Below, one piece after another: positions 27,793 to 36,267 of a stretch of DNA of 64,000 nt (position 1 is the stretch's first letter; each line of letters starts with the position of its first letter). Made by a program: the position numbers and the translations under genes. The stretch lies in the NCBI GenBank assembly GCA_050486445.1, contig JBJHDH010000016.1:4978-68977 (forward strand), written 5' to 3'. A model generated the notes under the pieces. That model made no database searches. It saw only the letters and a program-made list of their open reading frames with translations, and had not been told where the DNA came from. Source of the stretch: Euryhalocaulis sp050486445. GTDB taxonomy: Bacteria; Pseudomonadota; Alphaproteobacteria; Caulobacterales; Maricaulaceae.

Positions 27793-29787
27793 ATGGCTCG
27801 TGGAAACAAGGCTGCGCTCTGCGCGGCCGTAAGCGTGTTCGCGGTTATGAGCGCGGCGTCGCCCGCGCTGGCGCAAACGCCAGAGCGCGAACAGGACAGG
27901 GTCTATGTCTATGGCCGCAGCCTGGAGGTGACGCTGCCGCGCGATCTGGCCCGCTATGGGTCGGACCTGGTCACCATCGGCCGCGAGGCCATTGTTCGCA
28001 ACAATTATCTTGACGCCAATCAGGCCCTGCAGATGCAGGTGCCCGGCCTCTACAGTGTCTCGGCCGGTCCGTTCGCCTATTCGGATGTCTCCATTCAAGG
28101 CTCGCGCATCGGCGACGTTCTGTGGCTGGTCGATGGCGTGCGCATCAATAACCGCCTGTTCCCCGGCACGCTCAGCGACACACTGCCCGCCAGCATGATC
28201 GAGCGGATCGAGGTGCTGAAAGGCGGCGAATCGCTGTTCTACGGTACGGCGTCGGCTGGTGGCGTCATCAATATCGTTACCCGCGACTTCTCCGACACGT
28301 TCGGCGGCGAACTGCGCGCCGGTTACGACACCAACGACACCTACACTTTGTCCGGCATGGTGCGGGGCCGCGGCGGTCCGGGTAATTTCGTGCTTTATGG
28401 CGGCTGGGACAAATCAGACGGCATCCGTACTTTCAGCCAGATTGAGCCCAGCGCGGGCATGACGCACCGCGAATACGATGTCTGGAATATCGGCATAAAA
28501 TACGGGCTGGATCTCACGCCAGACCTGCGGCTGGTCGCCCAGTGGCAGCACACCGAAGGCAAGGTCGCCAACCCCAGCCCGACGCGGGTGCTCAGTTCCT
28601 TCAATAACCGGAACGAGGAAATCGTCAGCCTCCGCCTGGACTACACCCCCAGCGAGACGGCGCAGTTCTTCCTGAAAGCCTATTATCACGACTGGGCCAC
28701 GCTCTATGACCGTGTTCCCAGCCCCACTCCCGCGGGCGGCACGATCACCGCCTTCCAGGATACCTTCTGGGGCTATGAGGATTACGGAATCAACGCGCTC
28801 GGCAAGTTCCGTCTCCACCAAGGCTTTGAATATCTGCTCGGCTACGATTTCCAACGCTATAGAGGCGAGGATCAGGTCTGGACCATCGCGCCAATGACAG
28901 AGGAAGTGCATGCGGTCTTCGGCCAGATTCGCACCACCGAGGATCTGATCCGCAACGGGCTGTTCGCCGTCGGCTTCCGCCACAATGAAAGCGGCGGCGG
29001 CTCCGCCACGATCTGGGACATCAGCGGCCGCTATAATCTGACCGACAGCCTTTATATGCAGGGGAAGCTGGGCACGAATTTCATGCTGCCCAGCGCCGAG
29101 CAACTCTTCCTGGACGAGCCGTGCTGCGGCAAGGGCAATCCCGATCTGGAGCCGGAAAAGAGCATCAACGCCAATCTGTCGCTGGGCGGCCAGACCAACG
29201 GCCTTTACTGGCAAGCCACCGGATTCTGGCGCGAGATCGACAATCTCATCACCATGGATTTCACCGATCCGGCGATCCCGCAGGGCACATTCATCAATGC
29301 CGGCGGAAAAGTGAAAGTGCAGGGCTTCGAGTTTCTTGGCGGCGTGTCCCTGACCGATGCGCTGCGCGCCGAGGCCAGCTACACCAATACGCGCTCACGC
29401 CAGCAGGGCGCCGGCCAGCAGATGAACTTCATTCCGCGCCAGCAAGCCAAGGCGTCGCTGACCTACGATGAGGGACCGTTTGGCGGCACGCTCGCCACGC
29501 GCTGGGTCGGAGATACGTTCGCCACTGTGGCCGGCGTTCCGGAGCGGGTGAATTACGGCGATTATGTCGTCTGGGATATCTCCAGCTTCTTCTATATCGA
29601 CCGGGATCAACGCCACATGATCTCGGCCCGGCTGGAAAATGTGTTCGACAAGCAATACGGCCGCCGCATGGGCTCCGATCTGCTGGACAGCGCCCGCATG
29701 AGTACGCCACCGGGAACCCAGCGTTTCACCTTCACCAATCTGGCGCCGGGGCGCACGCTGCATGTCGCTTATCGCTTCAGCTTCTAG
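27793..29787 (+). CDS. TonB-dependent outer-membrane receptor
   Basis: A 664-residue precursor starting at an ATG with GAGGGGGA just upstream. The signal peptide ends near PALAQ. A plug domain (about 45-170) has the typical SIQGSRIGDVLWLVDGVRIN and IERIEVLKGGESLFYG blocks. A 22-strand barrel follows, with the DxxxPxPE-like NPDLEPEKS region and a C-terminal HVAYRFSF. Such receptors import ferric siderophores, haem, cobalamin, sugars or other ligands using TonB energy. The next gene encodes a PepSY membrane protein, which favours a siderophore or haem substrate. An upstream direct repeat might tie it to phosphate control instead. Confidence 0.9.
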   Translation: MARGNKAALCAAVSVFAVMSAASPALAQTPEREQDRVYVYGRSLEVTLPRDLARYGSDLVTIGREAIVRNNYLDANQALQMQVPGLYSVSAGPFAYSDVSIQGSRIGDVLWLVDGVRINNRLFPGTLSDTLPASMIERIEVLKGGESLFYGTASAGGVINIVTRDFSDTFGGELRAGYDTNDTYTLSGMVRGRGGPGNFVLYGGWDKSDGIRTFSQIEPSAGMTHREYDVWNIGIKYGLDLTPDLRLVAQWQHTEGKVANPSPTRVLSSFNNRNEEIVSLRLDYTPSETAQFFLKAYYHDWATLYDRVPSPTPAGGTITAFQDTFWGYEDYGINALGKFRLHQGFEYLLGYDFQRYRGEDQVWTIAPMTEEVHAVFGQIRTTEDLIRNGLFAVGFRHNESGGGSATIWDISGRYNLTDSLYMQGKLGTNFMLPSAEQLFLDEPCCGKGNPDLEPEKSINANLSLGGQTNGLYWQATGFWREIDNLITMDFTDPAIPQGTFINAGGKVKVQGFEFLGGVSLTDALRAEASYTNTRSRQQGAGQQMNFIPRQQAKASLTYDEGPFGGTLATRWVGDTFATVAGVPERVNYGDYVVWDISSFFYIDRDQRHMISARLENVFDKQYGRRMGSDLLDSARMSTPPGTQRFTFTNLAPGRTLHVAYRFSF

Positions 29788-29847
29788 GGGGAATCATTTG
29801 AAACGCGCCGCTTCTGAACGGCGGGGCGGCGCCGTAAGACGGACTGC

Positions 29848-31326
29848 ATGAAAATCATCCTCTGGCTGCATCGCTATCTGGGCGTCGCTGTGGGCCTTCT
29901 CATGGTCCTGTGGTGCCTCAGCGGCTTTGTGATGATGTATCAGGGCTGGCCGCGCGTATCGCCGCAGGAACGTGTCCAGGGCCTGCCTCCCTTGGTCTTG
30001 CCACTTTCTCCTGCGGATGGGCGCCGCGATCTTTCCACCATTCCGGTGGCGGAAGACGCGGCGCCCGGCTCTTTCCGCGTCGAGATGCTGGACGGCGCGC
30101 CGGTGCTGCGCCTGCCGCAGGGCGTTTATGACCTGAACGCCGGCGAGCGGATTTCCGAAGTCTCCGAAGCCGTCGCGCGCGGCGCCGCGCTGGGTTTCGC
30201 GCAATCGCGCGGCTGGGGCGGCGATGTCTCGGACGCCGCGCTGATTTCCTATGACCAATGGTCGATTCAGGAGCGCCTCGCCGCGCCGCTCTGGCGCGTG
30301 CGGCTGGGCGCGCCTTCACATGCGCTGATCTATGTCTCGGAACGTAATGGCGAGGTGGTGCAGGCCGCCACAGGACAGGAGCGGTTCTGGACGTGGCTCG
30401 GGGCGATTCCGCACTGGCTCTATCCGCGCATCTTGCGGGAGAACAGCCAGCTCTGGTTCCAGATCGTGGTCTGGACCTCGGCCATCGGCGTGTTCCTGAC
30501 CGTGACCGGCCTCTATGTCGGCATTGTGCGCTTCCGCAAACGGCCGGACGGGCGGCGCTCGCCCTATCGCGGAGTCTGGCTGTGGCACCATTATACGGGG
30601 CTTGGCTTTGGCGTGCTGACCCTGACCTGGGTGTTCAGCGGCCTGCTGACGATGGGGCCGTTCTGGCCGATGCAGTCCCGTCCCTTCCCCGAACTTGGCG
30701 CGGTGAACGGCGCCATGAGCTGGGGCGAGGCGCGCCCGGCGCTTGAGGCCGCGCTCGCCCGGCCAGACATCAGCGGTATCCGCCAGATCGAATCCGCGCC
30801 GCTGGCCGGCCAGTCCTTTCTTCTGGCGCATTATGCGGACGGACGCACCGTCCGGCTGGACGCGAACGGCGCGCCCGCGCCGCTCACCGGAATGCAGGTC
30901 CGCGCCGCGCTGACCGCCGCCGGGCCGCCGCTGGACGGCGCTACGCTGGAGCTGCTGGAGCGTGAAGATGCGTATTATTACAGCCGCCACCACAACATTG
31001 TGACGCTGCCCGTCTGGCGCGCCACGACGGCCGAGGACGACCCGCGCACGATCTATCTGAACGCGGCATCGGGGCGCGTCGTCCGGGCGCTGGACGGGCC
31101 GGCCCGCGCTGAACGCTGGCTGCGCAGCGGCCTGCATTCGCTGGATTTCCCCGGCCTGCGCGCCCGCCCGCTCTGGGATATTGTGGTGCTGGTCCTGCTG
31201 GGCGGCGTCACGCTGGTCTGCGCCATCGGCGTCTGGCTCGGCTTTGGCCGCGTCAAGCGCGACTGGCGCTTCCTCACGCGAAAACGATCGCGGATTCGTC
31301 AATACCAACCTCCACCCTCACCCTGA
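29848..31326 (+). CDS. PepSY-associated membrane protein, possible ferrisiderophore reductase
   Basis: A 492-residue inner-membrane protein of the PepSY-TM family. Four membrane helices are evident: about 5-27, 205-230, 250-272 and 450-475. Histidines in HRYLG and WHHYTG segments at helix starts could bind haem, and a large periplasmic PepSY-containing region lies between the helices. Family members such as FpvG and FoxB help reduce or release iron from siderophores. The gene follows the TonB receptor by 60 bases on the same strand and is probably cotranscribed. Its stop codon is the first edge of a palindromic repeat element. Iron reduction is inferred from family and context. Confidence 0.75.
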   Translation: MKIILWLHRYLGVAVGLLMVLWCLSGFVMMYQGWPRVSPQERVQGLPPLVLPLSPADGRRDLSTIPVAEDAAPGSFRVEMLDGAPVLRLPQGVYDLNAGERISEVSEAVARGAALGFAQSRGWGGDVSDAALISYDQWSIQERLAAPLWRVRLGAPSHALIYVSERNGEVVQAATGQERFWTWLGAIPHWLYPRILRENSQLWFQIVVWTSAIGVFLTVTGLYVGIVRFRKRPDGRRSPYRGVWLWHHYTGLGFGVLTLTWVFSGLLTMGPFWPMQSRPFPELGAVNGAMSWGEARPALEAALARPDISGIRQIESAPLAGQSFLLAHYADGRTVRLDANGAPAPLTGMQVRAALTAAGPPLDGATLELLEREDAYYYSRHHNIVTLPVWRATTAEDDPRTIYLNAASGRVVRALDGPARAERWLRSGLHSLDFPGLRARPLWDIVVLVLLGGVTLVCAIGVWLGFGRVKRDWRFLTRKRSRIRQYQPPPSP

Positions 31327-31558
31327 GAGTCTGGCCGATAATTGGGTTGAGTAATTTCACGATGTTGTCTGGCTTGTGCCGCGCAACGGATTCCCTCCCC
31401 TTGAGGGGAGGGCAAGGGTGGGGTGGGAAACATCCGCGGTAGGGTAAGGAAAACCGGGCCTGACACTGCACACCCCCCACCCCGACCCTCCCCCGAGGGG
31501 GAGGGAGCCGCAACCGCAAGCAATTGAAATAACTTGCCTCAATTATCGGCCAGACTCT
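31326..31558. repeat. Two-armed palindromic repeat element, copy A
   Basis: It is bounded by perfect 19-base inverted repeats (AGAGTCTGGCCGATAATTG at 31326-31344 and its complement at 31540-31558). Each arm holds a hairpin of the CCCTCCCC...GGGGAGGG type, followed inward by a GGGTGGGG run, so the element is two inverted copies of a unit of about 100 bases. It overlaps the stop of the PepSY gene and lies between convergent genes. No transposase is present. Confidence 0.8.
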
Positions 31559-31565
31559 GAGGAAT

Positions 31566-31610
31566 CCTTCATCATCCAGAGATGATGAAGGGTGTCTCGA
31601 AGGGCGAGGA
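31566..31610. repeat. Hairpin repeat, possible member of the second repeat family
   Basis: CCTTCATCATC-CAGA-GATGATGAAGG is a perfect 11-bp stem, followed by GTCTCGAAGGGCGAGGA. That tail closely resembles the GTCTCGAAGGACGA tail of the elements at 52637-52721 and 58571-58624. It lies 3' of the ABC permease stop and may act as an RNA-stabilising or terminating structure. Confidence 0.6.
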
Positions 31611-31634
31611 TTTGAGGCTTTGACTTCCGCGGCC

Positions 31635-34115
31635 CTACTCCGCCCGCAGCACCAGCGCCGGTTTGACCGACGCCGCGCGCAGCGCGTGAACCCCCACCGC
31701 CAGCCAGGCGGTCAGCAGCGAAACGCACAATGCCGCCAGAAACGGCCACACGGTCAGCTCAATCCGCGTCACAAACAAATTCAGATACGCCCGCGCCGCG
31801 ATCCACGCGACCGGCCATGCGATCAGGTTCGCGACAATCACAGGTTTCGAGAAATCCCACAGCATCATGCCCAGCACGCGCGGCGTAGAGGCGCCCAGCA
31901 CCTTGCGCACACCGATCTCCCGCACCCGCCGCTGCACCACAAAGCTCGCCATCCCAAACAGCCCCATTGCCGCAATGGCGATGGCCATGGCGGCGAGGGC
32001 AACAAAGACGAACGTGACCATGCGATAAACGCGGAAGTACCAGTTGAACGCCTCGTCAAGAAACTCGACTCTCGCCTGTCCGTCCGGAGAGAATTCGCGC
32101 CAGACGCGTTCCACGTGCGCCACGCCGCTGGCGACATCCTCCTGGTTCACCCGAACCAGGATGTAGTTGGCTGGCATCAATTCATACACATAGATGTAAT
32201 TAGCCGGCCCCTGCGAGGAGAACTCCAGCGGCTCGCGCGCCACTACGCCAATGATGGTGTGTTCTGGTGCCGTCGTCCTGCCCTCAGGCGCCGTCAGCTC
32301 GCGCGAGGCCGTGCGATAGATTGGCTGGCCTATAGCCTCGCTCGGTGTCATCCCCATAGCGCGTGCCGTGGCTTCGGTAATCACGGCCTTGCGGAGATTA
32401 TCCGCCCCGCGCTCGAACACTCGCCCGGCCAGAACGGGCGTCCGCGTCACCGAAAAATAATCGTAATCCGCGCGGCGTGCATTGCCGGAAAAAGATATGG
32501 CTCCTAGATCCAGCGACTGCGAAAATTCCGAGATCATGTAGGTCTGAGCATAGAACGGCGTCGCGACCATGAAGCCTGCGTCCATGATGGCCGGATGAGA
32601 GAGCAGTCGGCTGCGGACAGTCTCCCTGCGCGCCTCCTCCACCGTCCCATCCCATGCCTGAAAAAGCGGATTGGGCATGCTAGTGAAGACAACCGGGTCG
32701 TCGCCGGGCTGTAGCAGAATGCGCCGCAGGCCCGCGTTCTGAGCCAGCATCACCGCGACAATGACCAGCAGGAGACCGGCAGCCGCGAATTGCACGCCGA
32801 TCAGTGCGCCCCGGACTGCTCCTCCCCGTCGGCCACCGTGTGATCTCATCGCCTGAATGGGGCGCAGATTGGCCAGAACCCATGCCGGATACAGGCCCGC
32901 CACCGCCGTCACCAGCGCAAGAATGCCGACGACCCCGCCCCAATAATTCAGCCGCGACAGGGATGGCAAAGGAATTGAGACATAAAAACGGGAGGAAATG
33001 GCCGACGCCATAATTCCGCTAAGCGGCAACACCAGCGCCAGCGCCAGAGCGGCAAGTATTCCCGCCTCTGTCAGCATCTGCGCGGCAACCTGTCGCCTGC
33101 CAGCGCCAACGGCCTTGCGCAGACCGATTTCTCGTGCGCGGGTCATCGCCTCCGCCGCCGCCAGATTGGCGAAATTCACGCACCCGACGGCCAGCGTCAG
33201 TAAGCCCAATACATAGAACGCCTTTACCACCGACAAACCCATGGGCAGACCAATGGAACGGTCGAACCGCGTCTCCGCCAGCCCCAGTAGCGGCACGGCG
33301 CGCACGCGTGTTTGCAATGTCCCTTGCGGGATATGCCGGTCCGCGAAACCCTCCAGCCGGTGATGCAGCGCCTCAGCGGTAAACAACCCATCGGCCGGCA
33401 ACAGCGCATAGGTGATGAATCCGGTGATCTGGAAATTGTCCTGTTCCGTGGCGCGCCAGCTTTGCGGGTTATTCGCCTGCACGGCGTCGTCCCACGCCGC
33501 CATGGTGTGCAGAACCTGAATCGATTTCTGCCCCGCCGCGCCCAGATGCGACTGTTCCGGAAATTCCCGGAATACGCCCGTCACGGTCAGGTCCAGCACG
33601 TCGTTGAACAATACGGTCTGACCGATCGCGGCAGACGCACCGCCAAACATCGATTCCGCCGCTTGCGTACCGATCAGCACGGCGTGCGGATGCTCCAGCG
33701 ACCCCTGCCCTGCCGCCATATTCAGTTCAAAGATGTCGAAAAACTCTGGATCGACGGCGCCGCCCGTCCATGCCCGCTCCTGCCCCGGCGCGCGCAAGGG
33801 CAACGGAACAAGCATCATGCGCGCCACGGCTTCCAGTTCCGGCGCATCCACACGCAAATATTTCGCGATGGCGGGCGAACCGCGCTGATCTGGCGACGCC
33901 TCCCATCCGCCATCGGCGCGCTCTTCTTCCTGCACCGCCAGCCAGATGCGGTCCGCATTTTCCCATTGCCGGTCAGCCTGCCGGAAATAGTCGCCGATCA
34001 CATGCGCGGTCAGCAGGCACGCCAGTCCCAGGCTGAGCGCCAGCAGCTTGATCGCGGTGTTCACGGGTCTGCGCGCCATATTGCGCAGCGCCGTCGAAAG
34101 ATAATGACCCAGCAT
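31635..34115 (-). CDS. MacB/FtsX-type ABC transporter permease without adjacent ATPase
   Basis: An 826-residue membrane protein made of two MacB/FtsX halves. Each half has an N-terminal helix, a periplasmic core domain and a three-helix FtsX bundle. Characteristic segments are AEAMTRAREIGLRKAVGAGRR in the first half and VQRRVREIGVRKVLGAS in the second. The ATG at 34115 was chosen for its family-like start (YLSTALRNMARRPVNTAIKL) and GGGAGGG upstream. Such permeases mediate mechanotransmission, export or lipoprotein handling with an ABC ATPase, but none is encoded nearby. A well-formed promoter with an overlapping palindrome precedes it, so regulated expression is likely. The substrate is unknown. 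Confidence 0.85.
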   Translation of the reverse strand: MLGHYLSTALRNMARRPVNTAIKLLALSLGLACLLTAHVIGDYFRQADRQWENADRIWLAVQEEERADGGWEASPDQRGSPAIAKYLRVDAPELEAVARMMLVPLPLRAPGQERAWTGGAVDPEFFDIFELNMAAGQGSLEHPHAVLIGTQAAESMFGGASAAIGQTVLFNDVLDLTVTGVFREFPEQSHLGAAGQKSIQVLHTMAAWDDAVQANNPQSWRATEQDNFQITGFITYALLPADGLFTAEALHHRLEGFADRHIPQGTLQTRVRAVPLLGLAETRFDRSIGLPMGLSVVKAFYVLGLLTLAVGCVNFANLAAAEAMTRAREIGLRKAVGAGRRQVAAQMLTEAGILAALALALVLPLSGIMASAISSRFYVSIPLPSLSRLNYWGGVVGILALVTAVAGLYPAWVLANLRPIQAMRSHGGRRGGAVRGALIGVQFAAAGLLLVIVAVMLAQNAGLRRILLQPGDDPVVFTSMPNPLFQAWDGTVEEARRETVRSRLLSHPAIMDAGFMVATPFYAQTYMISEFSQSLDLGAISFSGNARRADYDYFSVTRTPVLAGRVFERGADNLRKAVITEATARAMGMTPSEAIGQPIYRTASRELTAPEGRTTAPEHTIIGVVAREPLEFSSQGPANYIYVYELMPANYILVRVNQEDVASGVAHVERVWREFSPDGQARVEFLDEAFNWYFRVYRMVTFVFVALAAMAIAIAAMGLFGMASFVVQRRVREIGVRKVLGASTPRVLGMMLWDFSKPVIVANLIAWPVAWIAARAYLNLFVTRIELTVWPFLAALCVSLLTAWLAVGVHALRAASVKPALVLRAE

Positions 34116-34197
34116 CGCCCCGCCCTCCCGCTGTTCCTGCCGTTTCCCGCTGTTCCCGCAGACCCGGATATGTCTCCGCGACATCCGGATTCGCTTC

Positions 34198-34240
34198 GTG
34201 TATTGCTGTCATAATACACAGGAAACGCGCAGCGCATCAA
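34198..34240 (-). promoter_or_regulatory. Promoter and overlapping operator of the orphan ABC permease
   Basis: On the minus strand TTGATG (34235-34240) and TATTAT (34211-34216) are separated by 18 bases, a good sigma-70 promoter. An inverted repeat GTGTATT-N8-AATACAC (34198-34219) overlaps the -10 box, as expected for a GntR- or PadR-type repressor site. No regulator gene is next to it. Confidence 0.6.
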
Positions 34241-34382
34241 GACGGCCGCGAACCAGCGTGATCCGGACCCGTTGCGCCGAACAAAGAAAACTGGACTGAA
34301 ATCGAGCGCAGCGCGCCTCGTCCGGGACGAAGCGGAAACGCCCCTTTGACTTCCGCTGCGGGCGGGCCATCTATGCGCCGCC

Positions 34383-35423
34383 ATGACCGCCCCGCTCCAT
34401 ATCCCGCACGAGACCGCGCCGCAATCGGCGATCTGGACCGCCTTCCCCTCACACGAAGATTTGTGGGGCGAAGACCTGCCGCGCGCCCAGGCGCAGGTGG
34501 CGCTGATGGTCCAGACTCTCGCGGGCCTGCGCGCCGATGGCGGCGCCCCGGCGCAGACGGTGCATGTTCTGGTGCGCGGCGAGGCGGCGATGCGCGCGGC
34601 GCGGGCGCTGCTGGCCGATTGCGCCGTGCTGCACCCGGCGGAATTTGGCGACATCTGGCTGCGCGACACCGGCCCGGTCTTCGCCCTGCGCGGCGGCGCC
34701 GTCGCCGCCCTGCGCCCGCGCTTCAATTTCTGGGGCGGTAAATACGACCTGCCCGGCGATCTGGAGGTCGCGCCGCTGGTCGCCGCCCTGGCCGGCGCGG
34801 GGCTGGAGGATGTGGACCTGACTCTGGAGGGCGGCGCGCTGGAATTCGACGGCGACGGCACGCTGCTGACCACGCGGGAATGCGTGCTGAACCCCAACCG
34901 CAATCCGGGCCTGACCGAAGACGAGGCCGAGCGCCGCCTGCGCGCCGCGTTCGGCGTGGAAAAAGTGCTGTGGCTCGACCGCGGCCTGCTGAACGACCAC
35001 ACGGACGGCCATATCGACAATGTCGCGCGCTTCATCGCGCCCGGCCGTGTGGTCTGCCAGTTCCCCTCCGGCGCGGACGACCCGCACGCCGAGCGGCTGA
35101 ACGAGGCGCGCGCCGCGCTGCAATCCATGACCGACGCGCGCGGGCGCCAGCTGGATGTCGTCGCCATCCCCTCCCCCGGCCGGGTTCTGAACGCGGAGGG
35201 CGAGCCGGTCCCGGCCAGCCATATGAATTATGTCATCGGCAATCGCGCCGTGGTCGTTCCCGTTTATGACACCCCCTCGCAGGACGACGCCGTGGCTATC
35301 CTCGCCGGCCTCTTTCCCGGCCGGCATGTGGCCGGCGCCCCGGCGACGGCGCTATTGTCCGGCGGCGGCGCGTTTCACTGCATCACCCAGCACCAGCCCG
35401 CCGTGAAGGAGGCCCGCGCATGA
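34383..35423 (+). CDS. aguA: Agmatine deiminase
   Basis: A 346-residue enzyme of the peptidylarginine-deiminase-like fold. Family blocks are IWTAFPSHEDLW near the N-terminus, DIWLRDTGPVF, TLEGGALEFDGDGTLLTT, HTDGHIDNVARF and the C-terminal GGGAFHCITQHQP with nucleophile Cys333. It converts agmatine to N-carbamoylputrescine and ammonia in the cytoplasm. The last four bases overlap the start of the next gene, which encodes the following step, so the two are translationally coupled. Together they make putrescine from agmatine. An arginine decarboxylase is not in the window. Confidence 0.93.
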   Translation: MTAPLHIPHETAPQSAIWTAFPSHEDLWGEDLPRAQAQVALMVQTLAGLRADGGAPAQTVHVLVRGEAAMRAARALLADCAVLHPAEFGDIWLRDTGPVFALRGGAVAALRPRFNFWGGKYDLPGDLEVAPLVAALAGAGLEDVDLTLEGGALEFDGDGTLLTTRECVLNPNRNPGLTEDEAERRLRAAFGVEKVLWLDRGLLNDHTDGHIDNVARFIAPGRVVCQFPSGADDPHAERLNEARAALQSMTDARGRQLDVVAIPSPGRVLNAEGEPVPASHMNYVIGNRAVVVPVYDTPSQDDAVAILAGLFPGRHVAGAPATALLSGGGAFHCITQHQPAVKEARA

Positions 35424-36265
35424 GCCGGACCGTAAGCGTCGCCGGACTTCAGGCCGCGTTCGGCCCCGATCTGGACGCCAATATCGCGACGGTCGCGCGC
35501 CTTGTCCGCGCCGCGGCGGCGCAGGGCGCGCAGGTGATTCTGCCGCCCGAACTCTTTCAGGGCCCCTATTTCTGCAAGACGCAGGACGAGGCGTGGTTCG
35601 CCCACGCCCACCCGGCGGACTCGCATCCCTGTGTCGGGCCGATGCGCGATCTGGCCAGCGAGCTGAATGTCGCCATCCCGGTCTCGATCTATGAGCGCGA
35701 CGGGCCGCGCTATTATAATTCCCTGGTGATGGTCGATGCCGGTGGCGATGTGCTCGGAATCTATCGCAAGAGCCATATTCCGGACGGGCCGGGCTATCAG
35801 GAAAAATTCTATTTCCGCCCCGGCGACACCGGCTTCAAGGTCTGGAACACGAAATTCGGCCGCGTCGGCGTCGGCATTTGCTGGGACCAGTGGTTCCCCG
35901 AAACCGCGCGCGCTATGACGCTGCTCGGCGCCGAAATTCTGATGTATCCGACCGCCATCGGCAGCGAGCCGCACGATTCGGACCTCGACACCGCGAGCGC
36001 GTGGCGCCGCGCCATGCAGGGCCACGCCGTCTCCAACGTCATCCCGGTGGTGGCCGCCAACCGCATCGGCGACGAAGACGGCCAGCTCTTCTACGGAACC
36101 AGCTTCATCTGCGACCAGCAGGGCGAGATCGTCTCCGAACTCGGCCGCGGCGAGGAAGGCGTGGTGCAGGCGACCTTCGACCTCGACTTCATCGACCGCC
36201 GACGCGCCGCCTGGGGCTTTTTCCGCGACCGCCGCCCGGACCTCTACGGCCCGTTTTTCAGTTAG
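35420..36265 (+). CDS. aguB: N-carbamoylputrescine amidase
   Basis: A 281-residue nitrilase-superfamily enzyme starting in an ATGA overlap with aguA. The catalytic triad is visible: Glu44 in LPPELF, Lys117 in YRKSHIPDGPGYQEK and Cys154 in GVGICWDQWFPE. The GPGYQEKFYFRPGDTGF block is typical of the amidase acting on N-carbamoylputrescine. It releases putrescine, carbon dioxide and ammonia. The stop is only two bases from the stop of the convergent transglutaminase-fusion gene, with no terminator between them. Confidence 0.93.
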   Translation: MSRTVSVAGLQAAFGPDLDANIATVARLVRAAAAQGAQVILPPELFQGPYFCKTQDEAWFAHAHPADSHPCVGPMRDLASELNVAIPVSIYERDGPRYYNSLVMVDAGGDVLGIYRKSHIPDGPGYQEKFYFRPGDTGFKVWNTKFGRVGVGICWDQWFPETARAMTLLGAEILMYPTAIGSEPHDSDLDTASAWRRAMQGHAVSNVIPVVAANRIGDEDGQLFYGTSFICDQQGEIVSELGRGEEGVVQATFDLDFIDRRRAAWGFFRDRRPDLYGPFFS

Positions 36266-36267
36266 AC

